DNA of 64,000 bases from positions 62,001-126,000 of the forward strand of contig JAJFIV010000007.1 of the NCBI GenBank assembly GCA_021774625.1, read 5' to 3'. How positions within the stretch are numbered: the first letter of the stretch is position 1; each line of letters starts with the position of its first letter. The translations under genes and the position numbers were made by a program. Source of the DNA: Alphaproteobacteria bacterium (lineage in GTDB: Bacteria; Pseudomonadota; Alphaproteobacteria; Sphingomonadales; JAKSBY01). The notes under the pieces are model-generated. The model searched no databases. It had not been told where the DNA came from and saw only the letters and a list, made by a program, of their open reading frames with translations. This document shows, one piece after another, positions 46,589-54,930 of this stretch.

Positions 46589-48394
46589 ATGAATGATAAA
46601 ATCCCCCAAAGCGCCGCTTCCGGCGATCCCGCCAAGGCGCCGGTAAAGAGATTGCGCCATTTGCGGCTGATCGCCTCCTATGTCAGGCCCTACAAGGGTC
46701 TGGTTTCGGTGGCGGTTATTGCGCTGATTATTGCGGCGGGCGCGACATTGGCAATTTTCAAGTCGCTGGAACTGATCGTCGATCAGGGATTTGCCGCAGA
46801 TGACGCCGCGACCATAGACCGCTATTTCCTCGGCCTGCTCGTTGTCGTCGTCATTCTGGCAATCGCAACTTTTTTCCGCTTCTATAGCGTGACCATATTG
46901 GGTGAGAGGGTTGTCGCCGATATCCGCGCCGCCGTCCACAGCCGGGTGATTGATCTCAGCCTCGCCTTTTTCGAGGTAAACCGGCCTGGCGAGATTGCAT
47001 CGCGGCTGACGGCGGATACCACACTGATTCAAACGGTTGTCGGTTCTTCCGCTTCCGTGGCCTTAAGAAATTTTCTGATGCTGGTTGGCGGCATTGTGAT
47101 GCTGTTGCTGATCAGTCCCAAACTTTTAGGGCTGATTGCGCTCGTCATCCCGTTGATCATTGTTCCCATCGTTTTTATCGGCGGCAAAGTCCGCGCCTAT
47201 GCCCGGTCCAGTCAGGACCGGATCGCCGCCATCGGCGTTCAGGCCGACGAGGCTTTCGGCGCCATTCAGATCGTTCAGGCTTTTACCCATGAGGACATGG
47301 AACGGCGGCGATTCCGCACAACGGTGGAGGAGGCATTTGAGGAGGCAAAAAAGAGAATCCATGCCCGGTCATGGATGACGGCGCTGGTGATCGTTCTGGT
47401 GTTTGGCGCCATCGACCTTGTTTTATGGCGGGGCGCAAAGGATGTGATTATCGGCACCATGACAGGCGGCGAACTGGCCTCTTTTGTCGGCCTTTCCATT
47501 CTCGTCGCCGGCGCCGTCGGGGCTTTGGTTGAGGTTTATGGCGATTTACAGCGGGCCGCAGGGGCTGCCGGGCGCCTTGCCGAGCTTCTTGCGGAAGAAC
47601 CGGATATCAAGGCGCCGGAAAACCCCGTTGCCCTGCCCGCGCACTCCACCGGAAGCGTTGCCTTCGATAATGTGACTTTCCGCTATCCGTCAAAGCCTGA
47701 TATTGCCGCCCTGGAAAATTTCACGCTAAAGGTCGAACCTGGAAAAACCGTCGCACTGGTCGGGCCTTCCGGCGCCGGCAAGACAACGGTTTTGAAAATG
47801 CTGCTGAGATTTTTCGACCCGCAGTCAGGACATGTCCTGATCGACGGCGTCAACGTCAAAGCCGCAGATCCCCGGCATGTCCGTTCCCGTATCTCCCTGG
47901 TGCCCCAGGAAACCGTAATTTTTGCCGATACCGTGCTCGAAAATATCCGCTACGGACGGCCCGACGCCAGTGATGAAGATGTGGCGGCCGCCGCCGAGGC
48001 TGCGGCTGCGATGGAATTTATTGGGGGACTTGCTGACGGCATGCACACGTATCTTGGCGAACAGGGTGTGCGGCTTTCCGGCGGCCAGCGTCAGCGCATC
48101 GCCATCGCCCGCGCCATTTTGCGGGATGCCCCCATACTCCTTCTCGATGAGGCGACAAGCGCGCTGGATGCGGCCTCGGAACGGCTGGTCCAGTCGGCGC
48201 TGGAAAGACTGATGGAACATCGCACCACCATTGTTATAGCGCACCGGCTGGCGACAGTCCTGCGGGCGGACCAGATCGTGGTGATGGAAGACGGCGGGAT
48301 CGTTGCTTCCGGCACCCATGCCGATCTGATGGCGCGCGGCGGGCTTTATGCGGAACTGGCGAACCTGCAGTTTCAGTCTGAAGCGGCCCAGTAA
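46589..48394 (+). CDS. ABC exporter, fused permease-ATPase half-transporter
   Basis: A 601-residue half-transporter from the ATG at 46589. Six membrane helices span about residues 30-315, then an ATPase domain: Walker A VALVGPSGAGKTTVLKML, Q-loop in VPQETVIFADTVLENIRYG, signature RLSGGQRQRIAIARAI, Walker B ILLLDEATSALDAASE and the H-loop IVIAHRLAT. The permease class is MsbA/multidrug-like, and it should work as a homodimer. Substrate is not readable; lipid or drug export is most likely. A longer frame to 46541 has no support. Confidence 0.93.
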   Translation: MNDKIPQSAASGDPAKAPVKRLRHLRLIASYVRPYKGLVSVAVIALIIAAGATLAIFKSLELIVDQGFAADDAATIDRYFLGLLVVVVILAIATFFRFYSVTILGERVVADIRAAVHSRVIDLSLAFFEVNRPGEIASRLTADTTLIQTVVGSSASVALRNFLMLVGGIVMLLLISPKLLGLIALVIPLIIVPIVFIGGKVRAYARSSQDRIAAIGVQADEAFGAIQIVQAFTHEDMERRRFRTTVEEAFEEAKKRIHARSWMTALVIVLVFGAIDLVLWRGAKDVIIGTMTGGELASFVGLSILVAGAVGALVEVYGDLQRAAGAAGRLAELLAEEPDIKAPENPVALPAHSTGSVAFDNVTFRYPSKPDIAALENFTLKVEPGKTVALVGPSGAGKTTVLKMLLRFFDPQSGHVLIDGVNVKAADPRHVRSRISLVPQETVIFADTVLENIRYGRPDASDEDVAAAAEAAAAMEFIGGLADGMHTYLGEQGVRLSGGQRQRIAIARAILRDAPILLLDEATSALDAASERLVQSALERLMEHRTTIVIAHRLATVLRADQIVVMEDGGIVASGTHADLMARGGLYAELANLQFQSEAAQ

Positions 48395-48438
48395 ATTCTT
48401 CTCTACCAAAAAATTGCGTAAATGTTAACTTTTAGCTG

Positions 48439-48468
48439 TTGTTTTTTACAACCTGCTGTGGATATTAT
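48439..48468 (+). promoter_or_regulatory. Promoter candidate before the 62-residue frame
   Basis: TTGTTT (48439-48444), 18-base spacer, TATTAT (48463-48468). A start of transcription near 48475 would precede the ATG at 48498 by about 23 bases. This supports the small frame as a gene. Confidence 0.45.
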
Positions 48469-48497
48469 GGGACGAAGTAAACGCTCGGGAAAATGTT

Positions 48498-48686
48498 ATG
48501 CGTACGCTTGGTGTTCTTTGGGCCGCTATGATTCTGTCTGCATTGCCGGTTACTGTCAATCCGCATGATACGGCCGGCAGGGAACGGGGTCAGGCGCAGA
48601 ATCATCTGGAAGCGAAGGCTGTGCTGTCTATCGTTTTGCAGGTATCACCGGATACGCAAAAAACAACCTATTCTGCCGCCCCTTAG
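48498..48686 (+). CDS. Small exported hypothetical protein
   Basis: A 62-residue product, starting MRTLGVLWAAMILSALPVTV, an evident signal peptide or N-terminal anchor. A 40-residue polar part follows with EAKAVLSIVLQVSP and no Cys. The ribosome-binding site (GGGAAAA) is weak, but a plausible promoter precedes it. No family is recognised. It is convergent with the MotB-like gene, 29 bases apart. Confidence 0.5.
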   Translation: MRTLGVLWAAMILSALPVTVNPHDTAGRERGQAQNHLEAKAVLSIVLQVSPDTQKTTYSAAP

Positions 48687-48715
48687 AACCTTGCCGGATT
48701 AAATTCCGATACCAA

Positions 48716-49789
48716 TCAGCGCTCGGTCAGCCGCATTTCGATGCGGCGGTTGCGGATGTTGGCCTCGGGCCCGCTGCCGGGATCGATGGGATGAAATTCG
48801 CCGAACCCGGTTGCCGCCAGTTTTTCCGGCGGCAATCCTTCCGCCACCAAAAACCGCACCACGGAAATTGCCCGCGCCGTCGACAATTCCCAGTTTGAGG
48901 GGAATCTTTCCGTGGCTATCGGCAGCGCATCCGTATGGCCGTCAACGCGCAGAATCCAGCTGAGGTCGTCGGGGATATTGGCGGAAATTTCGAGCAGCGT
49001 GGCGGTAAATTTACGCAACTGTTCCCGCCCTTCAGCGCCCAGATCCGCACTGCCGGAGGCGAAGAAAAGTTCTGACTGAAAGACAAAGCGGTCGCCTTCT
49101 ATGCGGATGTCCGGGCGGTTGCCAAGCACCTGACGCAGCCTGCCGTAAAATTCGGAACGGAATCCGGCAAGTTCTTCCACCTTGGCTGCCAGCGCTACAT
49201 TCAGCCGTTTGCCGAGATCGGCAATGATGGTCTGCTGCTCCTCGTCCTTGGCTTCGGAGGCTTCCAGCGCCGCTTCCAGCCGGGCCAGTTGCTGACGCAG
49301 CGCATTAATCCCCGCATTCAGGCGGTCGATTTCCGCCTGCGCCGCCCGGGTCAGCTCTTTTTCCCTGGCAAGGTCGGTATCGTAACGCTGCTGCAGCTGG
49401 GCAAGGGCACTTCCGGTTTCGCGGGCCTGGTCCAGCCGGATTCCGGCATTGTCCAGGGCGGTCTGCATCTCGGCCATGCGGGCCGACATTTCTTCCCGGT
49501 CGAGATTGGATGACTGAAGGCTGGTCGACAACTGACCGATATTCAGCCGCAAATCCGCATTGGCCTGTTGCTCAAGCCGCAGCAGATTGCCGAGTTCCGC
49601 CACCTGATCCCTGAGCCGGTCCAGCGCCTCATCACGGCCCGACAGGGCCTGTCCGAGAAAAAACTGGGCCAGAACAAAGACCGACAGTAGAAAAATAATC
49701 ACCAGCAAAAGGGTCGAGAGCGCGTCGACAAACCCCGGCCAGGTATTTTCCTGTCCGCCGCCACGGCGTCTCATGCCCCGGCTGATCAT
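48716..49789 (-). CDS. MotB/OmpA-like peptidoglycan-binding protein
   Basis: A 357-residue inner-membrane protein with a single N-terminal helix (residues 20-44) that begins PGFVDALSTLLLVIIFLL. D22 sits where MotB has its proton-carrying Asp. A long coiled coil follows (about residues 50-200, rich in Leu/Gln/Glu heptads), and a C-terminal OmpA domain with VDGHTDALPI, NWELSTARAISVVRFL and NIRNRRIEMRL. It overlaps the MotA-like gene by four bases, so both probably form one ion-driven stator. This is a chromosomal class in alphaproteobacteria, separate from flagella. No flagellar genes are nearby. Confidence 0.88.
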   Translation of the reverse strand: MISRGMRRRGGGQENTWPGFVDALSTLLLVIIFLLSVFVLAQFFLGQALSGRDEALDRLRDQVAELGNLLRLEQQANADLRLNIGQLSTSLQSSNLDREEMSARMAEMQTALDNAGIRLDQARETGSALAQLQQRYDTDLAREKELTRAAQAEIDRLNAGINALRQQLARLEAALEASEAKDEEQQTIIADLGKRLNVALAAKVEELAGFRSEFYGRLRQVLGNRPDIRIEGDRFVFQSELFFASGSADLGAEGREQLRKFTATLLEISANIPDDLSWILRVDGHTDALPIATERFPSNWELSTARAISVVRFLVAEGLPPEKLAATGFGEFHPIDPGSGPEANIRNRRIEMRLTER

Positions 49790-50892
49790 GGCCGGCCTTC
49801 TCCGCCTGGGCCCCGGTCTTTGTGTGACATTTTCAGATCCATTGCCGTGCCGATGGTGCGGGCCAGCAGTTTGATTTCCGAACGCAATTCACCGATCAGT
49901 TGTTCGCGTCCCTTGGTCTGTTCCTCCAGCACGCGCTTCAGATGCACATCCAGATTGCGCAGATGGCCGCGCGATGCGTCATCCAGCACGGGTTCATTCC
50001 GCCGTCTCCCCATCTGGTCGGCAAACTCTGCAAGCCGTTCGGAAAGGCCCAAAAGCGCGCCGTTGATATCGCCGCGTTCCTCCTCGGATCGGGCAAACAG
50101 CCGTTGCAGATTATCCAGGCTGTCTGCCGACTGTTCCAACAGGGCGCTGACGTAAGCGGGCACGGACGCATCATCGCCTTCCTCCAAAGCCGGCCCGCCG
50201 CGGCCCAGCTGAGTGACACTGGAAAGCCACTCCTCCAGATCGTTATAAAACCGGTTCTGGGCCTGACCCGCCTGCAGATCGAGAAATCCCAGCACCACCG
50301 ATCCGGCAAGCCCGAAAAGCGAGGAGGAAAAAGCCGTTGCCATGCCGGACAAGGGCGTTTCCAGCCCGCGCTTCAGGTCGTCAAACATGATGGTGAGGTC
50401 ACTGGCGCCGACAGACAGGGAACGGATGGTCTCGCCAATGGAACTGATGGTCCCCAACAGTCCCCAGAAAGTCCCCAAAAGGCCAAGGAAAATCAGCAGC
50501 CCGATCAGGTAACGGGAAATTTCCCGCCCCTCGTCCAGCCGCGACGCAATGCCATCCAGCAGTGATCGCATGGAGAGTGTGGAAAGCCTCATGCGGCCCT
50601 GTTTTTCCCCCAGCAGTGACGCCATGGGCGCAAGCAGTCTGGGTGGTGCCGATATAGAGGTGACGGATTCTTCCCGGCGGTAGCTTTCAATCCATTCGAG
50701 TTCCGGCTTCAGCATCAGCACCTGGCGAAAGACAAAAATGATCCCCACAACCAATGTTGCAAGAATGACCCCGTTCAGGCCTGCATTCGCCATAAACGCG
50801 TCCCGCAAAGGGAGGATCAGCGCAATGGCCAGCGCCACCACGACGGCGACAAAAAGACCCATATTCCTGAGATATCGATTCGGTTTGGTCAT
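49786..50892 (-). CDS. MotA/ExbB-like proton-channel protein
   Basis: A 368-residue inner-membrane protein with hydrophobic segments near residues 10-30, 38-56, 128-150 and 190-210. The MotA/TolQ/ExbB pore pattern is GLLIFLGLLGTFWGLLGTIS and GLETPLSGMATAFSSSLFGL, the latter with the pore-lining Thr/Ser. The C-terminal part is long and helical, with charged coiled-coil stretches and the tail KMSHKDRGPGGEGRP. It pairs with the MotB-like gene through an ATGA overlap. What its ion flow drives is unknown. Confidence 0.88.
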   Translation of the reverse strand: MTKPNRYLRNMGLFVAVVVALAIALILPLRDAFMANAGLNGVILATLVVGIIFVFRQVLMLKPELEWIESYRREESVTSISAPPRLLAPMASLLGEKQGRMRLSTLSMRSLLDGIASRLDEGREISRYLIGLLIFLGLLGTFWGLLGTISSIGETIRSLSVGASDLTIMFDDLKRGLETPLSGMATAFSSSLFGLAGSVVLGFLDLQAGQAQNRFYNDLEEWLSSVTQLGRGGPALEEGDDASVPAYVSALLEQSADSLDNLQRLFARSEEERGDINGALLGLSERLAEFADQMGRRRNEPVLDDASRGHLRNLDVHLKRVLEEQTKGREQLIGELRSEIKLLARTIGTAMDLKMSHKDRGPGGEGRP

Positions 50893-50961
50893 AACGGTCC
50901 TCTGGCTTGCGGATTTGCGGACGATGGTGATTTTACGGTCTTTTCGGCGATTGGCAACTGG

Positions 50962-51525
50962 TCAAGGTGAAATGGGCCTGATGTCAACACGTTCCTCAGG
51001 TCCGCCGTCCCCGGCCACCCCCAGCGCCTTAAGATCAATCTGTTCCGGCAAAACGCCTTCTTCAATCAGAAAACCGCGGACAATCAACGCCCTTCTAAAA
51101 GATAATTTTACCGCGTCGTTGTTGGAACTGGCAGCATTATCGCCGCCCGCATAGGCAGTGATCAGGATACGGTCTTCCGTACCGATCAATCGCAGCGCCA
51201 ATTTGCTGAGCGCTTCGCCTTCCTGAACTGTAAAAGCGATATAATTCTGCGGATAGACAAACCGCAAGGGGGAAATGGGCGGGCGAATAATCTCCAAAGG
51301 CGCCACTTCGAATGGCCGGGCCGGGGGCGAGTTTTGTTTTTCCGGACCTTCATCTGTTCCGGACGGGACGAGAGGCGGTATTTTTTCAGGAAGTGGCGCG
51401 TCTTTAGCCTTCGCCTTTTTCAAGGGCCAGCCAACCGGTTCGTCCTGCTGCGCAGCGGGTGTCTGACCGCCTGCGGCGGCCGGAAAGCCCAATAAAATTG
51501 CGGCGGTGATAAAAATTCTTACCAC
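50962..51525 (-). CDS. Exported OmpA-like C-terminal domain protein
   Basis: A 187-residue product with signal peptide IFITAAILLGFPAAAGGQ, a Pro/Lys-rich linker to about residue 80, and a C-terminal domain of OmpA-like build (IAFTVQEGEALSKLALRL, ILITAYAGGDNAASSNNDAV, SFRRALIVRGFLIEEGV). The start is GTG at 51525, the base immediately after the Lrp-type stop, so it is read with that gene. The peptidoglycan-contact residues are diverged. It probably belongs with the MotA/MotB-like pair downstream (69-base gap). Confidence 0.78.
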   Translation of the reverse strand: MVRIFITAAILLGFPAAAGGQTPAAQQDEPVGWPLKKAKAKDAPLPEKIPPLVPSGTDEGPEKQNSPPARPFEVAPLEIIRPPISPLRFVYPQNYIAFTVQEGEALSKLALRLIGTEDRILITAYAGGDNAASSNNDAVKLSFRRALIVRGFLIEEGVLPEQIDLKALGVAGDGGPEERVDIRPISP

Positions 51526-51951
51526 TTAACGCTCGAACTTGGTCGATAAGACAATGGAAGAGGTGGTCTTTTCAATCCCGCCGATACGGCCGATTTCATC
51601 CAGAGTCTGGTCAATTTCCTCCGTGGTTTCCGCAGCCAGTACCGCAATCAGGTCATATTCGCCGCTGATGGCGTAAAGTGACCGCACATTTAGACTGTTT
51701 TTCAGGGCTGAAACCACTTTATCCGATTGTTTGGGCTCTACACTGACCATCACATGGGCGGATATTTTACGGCGTGCGAAGTCCTTGTTAAGCCGGATGG
51801 TATAGCCCGCAATGATCTTTCGGCGTTCCAGTTTTTCAAGCCGGCTCTGAACGGTGGAGCGGGAAAGCTGGAGATTGCGCGCCAGTGAAGATGTCGGCAT
51901 GCGGGCATTGTTTTCCAGAAGGGTAATAAGCTTATGGTCGATTTCATCCAT
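51526..51951 (-). CDS. Lrp/AsnC family transcriptional regulator
   Basis: A 141-residue regulator with N-terminal winged helix (MDEIDHKLITLLENNARMPT, SSLARNLQLSRSTVQSRLEK) and C-terminal RAM ligand domain (YAISGEYDLIAVLAAETTEE). Amino-acid-binding Lrp proteins usually regulate neighbours. The gene is divergent from the lysine-degradation-type cluster and shares its intergenic region, so that cluster is the first candidate target. AAGG precedes the ATG. Its stop abuts the OmpA-like gene. Confidence 0.93.
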   Translation of the reverse strand: MDEIDHKLITLLENNARMPTSSLARNLQLSRSTVQSRLEKLERRKIIAGYTIRLNKDFARRKISAHVMVSVEPKQSDKVVSALKNSLNVRSLYAISGEYDLIAVLAAETTEEIDQTLDEIGRIGGIEKTTSSIVLSTKFER

Positions 51952-51966
51952 GAGGCACCTTGGAGA

Positions 51967-52052
51967 ATTTCGTCAAATTTACACATTAAGCATCAAAATA
52001 TCTGAATAATATCACAAAATCGACGAAATGAGCGCTTCTTTTTGACGTCAAA
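51967..52052. promoter_or_regulatory. Candidate Lrp operators between lrp and the lysine cluster
   Basis: ATTTCGTC (51967-51974) and GACGAAAT (52022-52029) are an inverted pair 47 bases apart. TTTGACGTCAAA (52041-52052) is a perfect 12-bp palindrome, and CGTCAAAT occurs at 51971-51978. The repeated CGTCAA half-site on an AT-rich stretch of the divergent promoter region is what a multi-dimer Lrp-type regulator would bind. No boxes were assigned. Confidence 0.5.
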
Positions 52053-52110
52053 TAACCATATTTTTAATGAAAATAGTGAAGATGCGGAAAATATAAAAGG
52101 AACGAGGGTT

Positions 52111-53250
52111 ATGGCAAAAAAAATCGTGCTGTTCGGTGCCGGAAAAATTGGTGAAATGATCGCCACCCTGCTGTCAGGTTCAGGCGATTATGAAATAACC
52201 GCCGTTGACCGGGACGCCGATAACCTTGACCGCCTGCAACGCATTCCTCATGTCAAAACGAAAATTGTCGATATCACGGATCACGGACAGCTGACAGGCA
52301 TCCTGAAAGGGAAATTCGCCGCTCTCAGCGCCAGTCCATACCAGTTGACCCCGGTGATTGCCCGCGCGGCCAAAGAAGCCGGGACGCATTATTTTGATCT
52401 GACGGAAGATGTGGAAAGCACCCGTATTGTAAAACAGCTGGCTGAAGGCGCGGCAACCGCCTTTCTGCCGCAATGCGGTCTTGCGCCGGGGTTTATTTCC
52501 ATCGTCGCCCACGACATCGCCAAAAAATTCGACAGATTGCATGAAGTCAGGATGCGGGTCGGCGCCCTGCCAAAATACCCGACCAACGCGCTGAAATATA
52601 ATCTGACCTGGTCGACGGACGGACTGATCAACGAATACTGCAATTCGTGCGAGGCAATTGTGGATGGCGAGATGCGGGAGGTTCCGGCGCTGGAGGAAAT
52701 CGAAGCCTTCTCGCTGGACGGCATTGCTTACGAGGCGTTCAATACCTCGGGGGGACTGGGCACATTGTGGGAAACCTTATCGGGCAAGGTCAACAACCTT
52801 AATTACCGTACCGTTCGTTATCCCGGCCACCGGGATATCGTCAAAATGCTGATCCATGACCTCAGACTTGGCGAACGGCGGGAACTGCTTAAAAATATCT
52901 TTGAACATGCGCTGCCCATGACCCTGCAGGACGTGGTGCTGATTTTCGTCACCGCGAGCGGCTATCAGCAGGGCCGTTTCATGCAGGAAAGTTATGCGCA
53001 AAAAGTCTATAGCCGGGAAATCGGCGGCAAGGTCTGGAGCGCCATTCAGATCACGACGGCGTCAGGCATTTGCGCCATGCTGGACCTGCTGGCTGAAGAC
53101 AAGCTTCCGCAAAAGGGGTTTGTGCGTCAGGAACAGGCTGATCTCGGCGCATTTATTTCCAATCGCTTTGGAAAGAATTATGTGTTTGACGGGGACAGCG
53201 GTTCAATCTTATCAACCTTGGGCAAAGAACAAGAACCACAATTGGTGTAA
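52111..53250 (+). CDS. Saccharopine dehydrogenase / L-lysine 6-dehydrogenase family protein
   Basis: A 379-residue NAD(P)-dependent enzyme from the ATG at 52111 (GAGG upstream; the frame opens earlier). Rossmann KIVLFGAGKIGEMIATLLSG, then the substrate-side blocks QCGLAPGFISIVAHDIA, YNLTWSTDGLINEYCNSCEA, NTSGGLGTLWETL and NYRTVRYPGHRDIVKM. Length and these blocks look more like lysine 6-dehydrogenase, which makes aminoadipate semialdehyde directly, than the 450-residue saccharopine reductase; I cannot exclude the latter. It is first in a three-gene string ending with the semialdehyde dehydrogenase, facing lrp. Confidence 0.85.
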   Translation: MAKKIVLFGAGKIGEMIATLLSGSGDYEITAVDRDADNLDRLQRIPHVKTKIVDITDHGQLTGILKGKFAALSASPYQLTPVIARAAKEAGTHYFDLTEDVESTRIVKQLAEGAATAFLPQCGLAPGFISIVAHDIAKKFDRLHEVRMRVGALPKYPTNALKYNLTWSTDGLINEYCNSCEAIVDGEMREVPALEEIEAFSLDGIAYEAFNTSGGLGTLWETLSGKVNNLNYRTVRYPGHRDIVKMLIHDLRLGERRELLKNIFEHALPMTLQDVVLIFVTASGYQQGRFMQESYAQKVYSREIGGKVWSAIQITTASGICAMLDLLAEDKLPQKGFVRQEQADLGAFISNRFGKNYVFDGDSGSILSTLGKEQEPQLV

Positions 53251-53252
53251 TC

Positions 53253-54917
53253 TTGAACGCAAGGACACAATCAGGCGGTCAGGCATTGGTTTCGGCGCTT
53301 CTGGCCCATGGAACCGATATGGCCTTTTGTGTCCCCGGCGAAAGCTATCTGGCGGCGCTTGACGCCCTGTATGATGTTCAGGATCATATCAGGCTGGTCA
53401 GCTGCCGCCACGAGGGCGGCGCCGCCAATATGGCGGAAGCCTATGGCAAACTGACCGGCAGGCCGGGCATCTGTTTCGTCACCCGCGGTCCCGGTGCGGC
53501 CAATGCCAGTATCGGCGTCCATACCGCCTTTCAGGATTCGACGCCGATGATCCTGTTTGTCGGGCAGGTCGCATCCGATCAGCGCGACCGGGAAGCCTTT
53601 CAGGAAGTTAATTTCGAAGCATTTTTCGGCCCCCTCGCCAAATGGGCGGCGGAAATCCAAAGCGCGGACCGGATCGCGGAATATGTTGGCCGGGCTTTCC
53701 AGACGGCTGTCAGCGGCAGGCCGGGTCCTGTGGTTCTTGCCCTGCCGGAAGATATGCTGTCCGGCCCGGCACCGGTACAGAAGTCCCGGCATCATCCGCC
53801 AGTCAAAGCCCATCCCGGCGCGGATGATCTGGCAAGAATCAAGAAAGCGCTGGAAACCGCGACCCGGCCACTTGTTATTCTTGGCGGATCGGGCTGGAAT
53901 AAGGAAGCGATTGCCGATATCCGGCACTTTCTGGAAGCCAATCATCTGCCCGCGGGCGCCGCTTTCCGCTGCCAGGATCTTATAGACAACCGGCATGCCA
54001 ATTATGCGGGCGATATCGGCATCGGCATCAATCCGAAACTGGCGGAGCGTGTGAAGAAGGCCGATCTGATCCTCGCCATCGGCCCGCGGCTTGGCGAGAT
54101 GACGACGGGCGGCTACACGCTTATCCAATCACCTGTGCCGCCGCAAAAGCTTGTTCATATTCATGCCGGTGCGGATGAATTGGGCCGGGTTTTTCAGGGC
54201 AATATCCTGGTCAATGCCGGGCCCGCTGAATTCGCTGCGGCCGTCCGCGACATGCAAATCGCCGGGGCTGAAAAATGGCGGAGCCGGACCCGGCAGGCCC
54301 GCGCCGAATATGAAGACTGGATCACGCCAAGGCCTCATCCCGGCCCGGTGCAGCTGCCGGAAATTTACGCCTATATGCGGGAACACCTGCCGGAGGACAG
54401 TATTTTCACCAATGGCGCAGGGAATTACACCGCCTGGCTGCACCGCTATTATCAGTATCGCAGCTTTAAAACCCAGCTTGCCCCGACATCGGGCGCCATG
54501 GGCTATGGCGTTCCGGCCGCCATTGCGGCAAAAATCACCCATCCTGATCGCACCGTGATCTGCGCAGCGGGCGACGGCTGTTTTATGATGACGGCTCAGG
54601 AACTGGCAACGGCTGTCCAGTATCAGGCCAATGTCATATTCCTGGTTTTTAACAACAGCATGTACGGCACCATCCGCATGCATCAGGAAAAGCACTATCC
54701 GGGCCGGGTGGTGGGCACCGATCTGGTCAATCCGGACTTTGTTGCCTATGCCGTGGCCTTTGGCGCTTACGGTGAAAAAATTGCATCGACCGATGACTTT
54801 CCCGGTGCCCTGCGGCGCGCCATGGAAGCCGGCAAACCGGCGCTGATTGAAATTCCGGTTCTGCCGGATGCCATCAGCACCCAGACAACCCTCAGCGATT
54901 TGAAACCCAGAAAATAA
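53253..54917 (+). CDS. TPP-dependent enzyme, acetolactate-synthase-like, in the lysine cluster
   Basis: A 554-residue thiamine-diphosphate enzyme in the decarboxylase/synthase superfamily. The catalytic Glu is E54 in CRHEGGAANMAEAYGKLTG. GPGAANASIGVHTAFQDSTP lies in the PYR domain. The Mg/TPP motif is AAGDGCFMMTAQELATA through VFNNSMYGTIRMHQEKH, near residue 440. The start is TTG at 53253, two bases past the previous stop, with no strong ribosome-binding site, so translation is likely coupled. The neighbours degrade lysine, and a 2-keto acid decarboxylation step (for example of 2-oxoadipate) is a guess. Confidence 0.9.
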   Translation: MNARTQSGGQALVSALLAHGTDMAFCVPGESYLAALDALYDVQDHIRLVSCRHEGGAANMAEAYGKLTGRPGICFVTRGPGAANASIGVHTAFQDSTPMILFVGQVASDQRDREAFQEVNFEAFFGPLAKWAAEIQSADRIAEYVGRAFQTAVSGRPGPVVLALPEDMLSGPAPVQKSRHHPPVKAHPGADDLARIKKALETATRPLVILGGSGWNKEAIADIRHFLEANHLPAGAAFRCQDLIDNRHANYAGDIGIGINPKLAERVKKADLILAIGPRLGEMTTGGYTLIQSPVPPQKLVHIHAGADELGRVFQGNILVNAGPAEFAAAVRDMQIAGAEKWRSRTRQARAEYEDWITPRPHPGPVQLPEIYAYMREHLPEDSIFTNGAGNYTAWLHRYYQYRSFKTQLAPTSGAMGYGVPAAIAAKITHPDRTVICAAGDGCFMMTAQELATAVQYQANVIFLVFNNSMYGTIRMHQEKHYPGRVVGTDLVNPDFVAYAVAFGAYGEKIASTDDFPGALRRAMEAGKPALIEIPVLPDAISTQTTLSDLKPRK

Positions 54918-54930
54918 TTGAAAGCGAAAC

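Noticed and set aside
48716-50892. MotA-like/MotB-like pair resembling the Zorya anti-phage system (ZorA/ZorB).
   Set aside because: No ZorC, ZorD or ZorE gene is near, and the pair sits with an OmpA-like gene and lrp. It fits the chromosomal stator-like pair of Alphaproteobacteria better.
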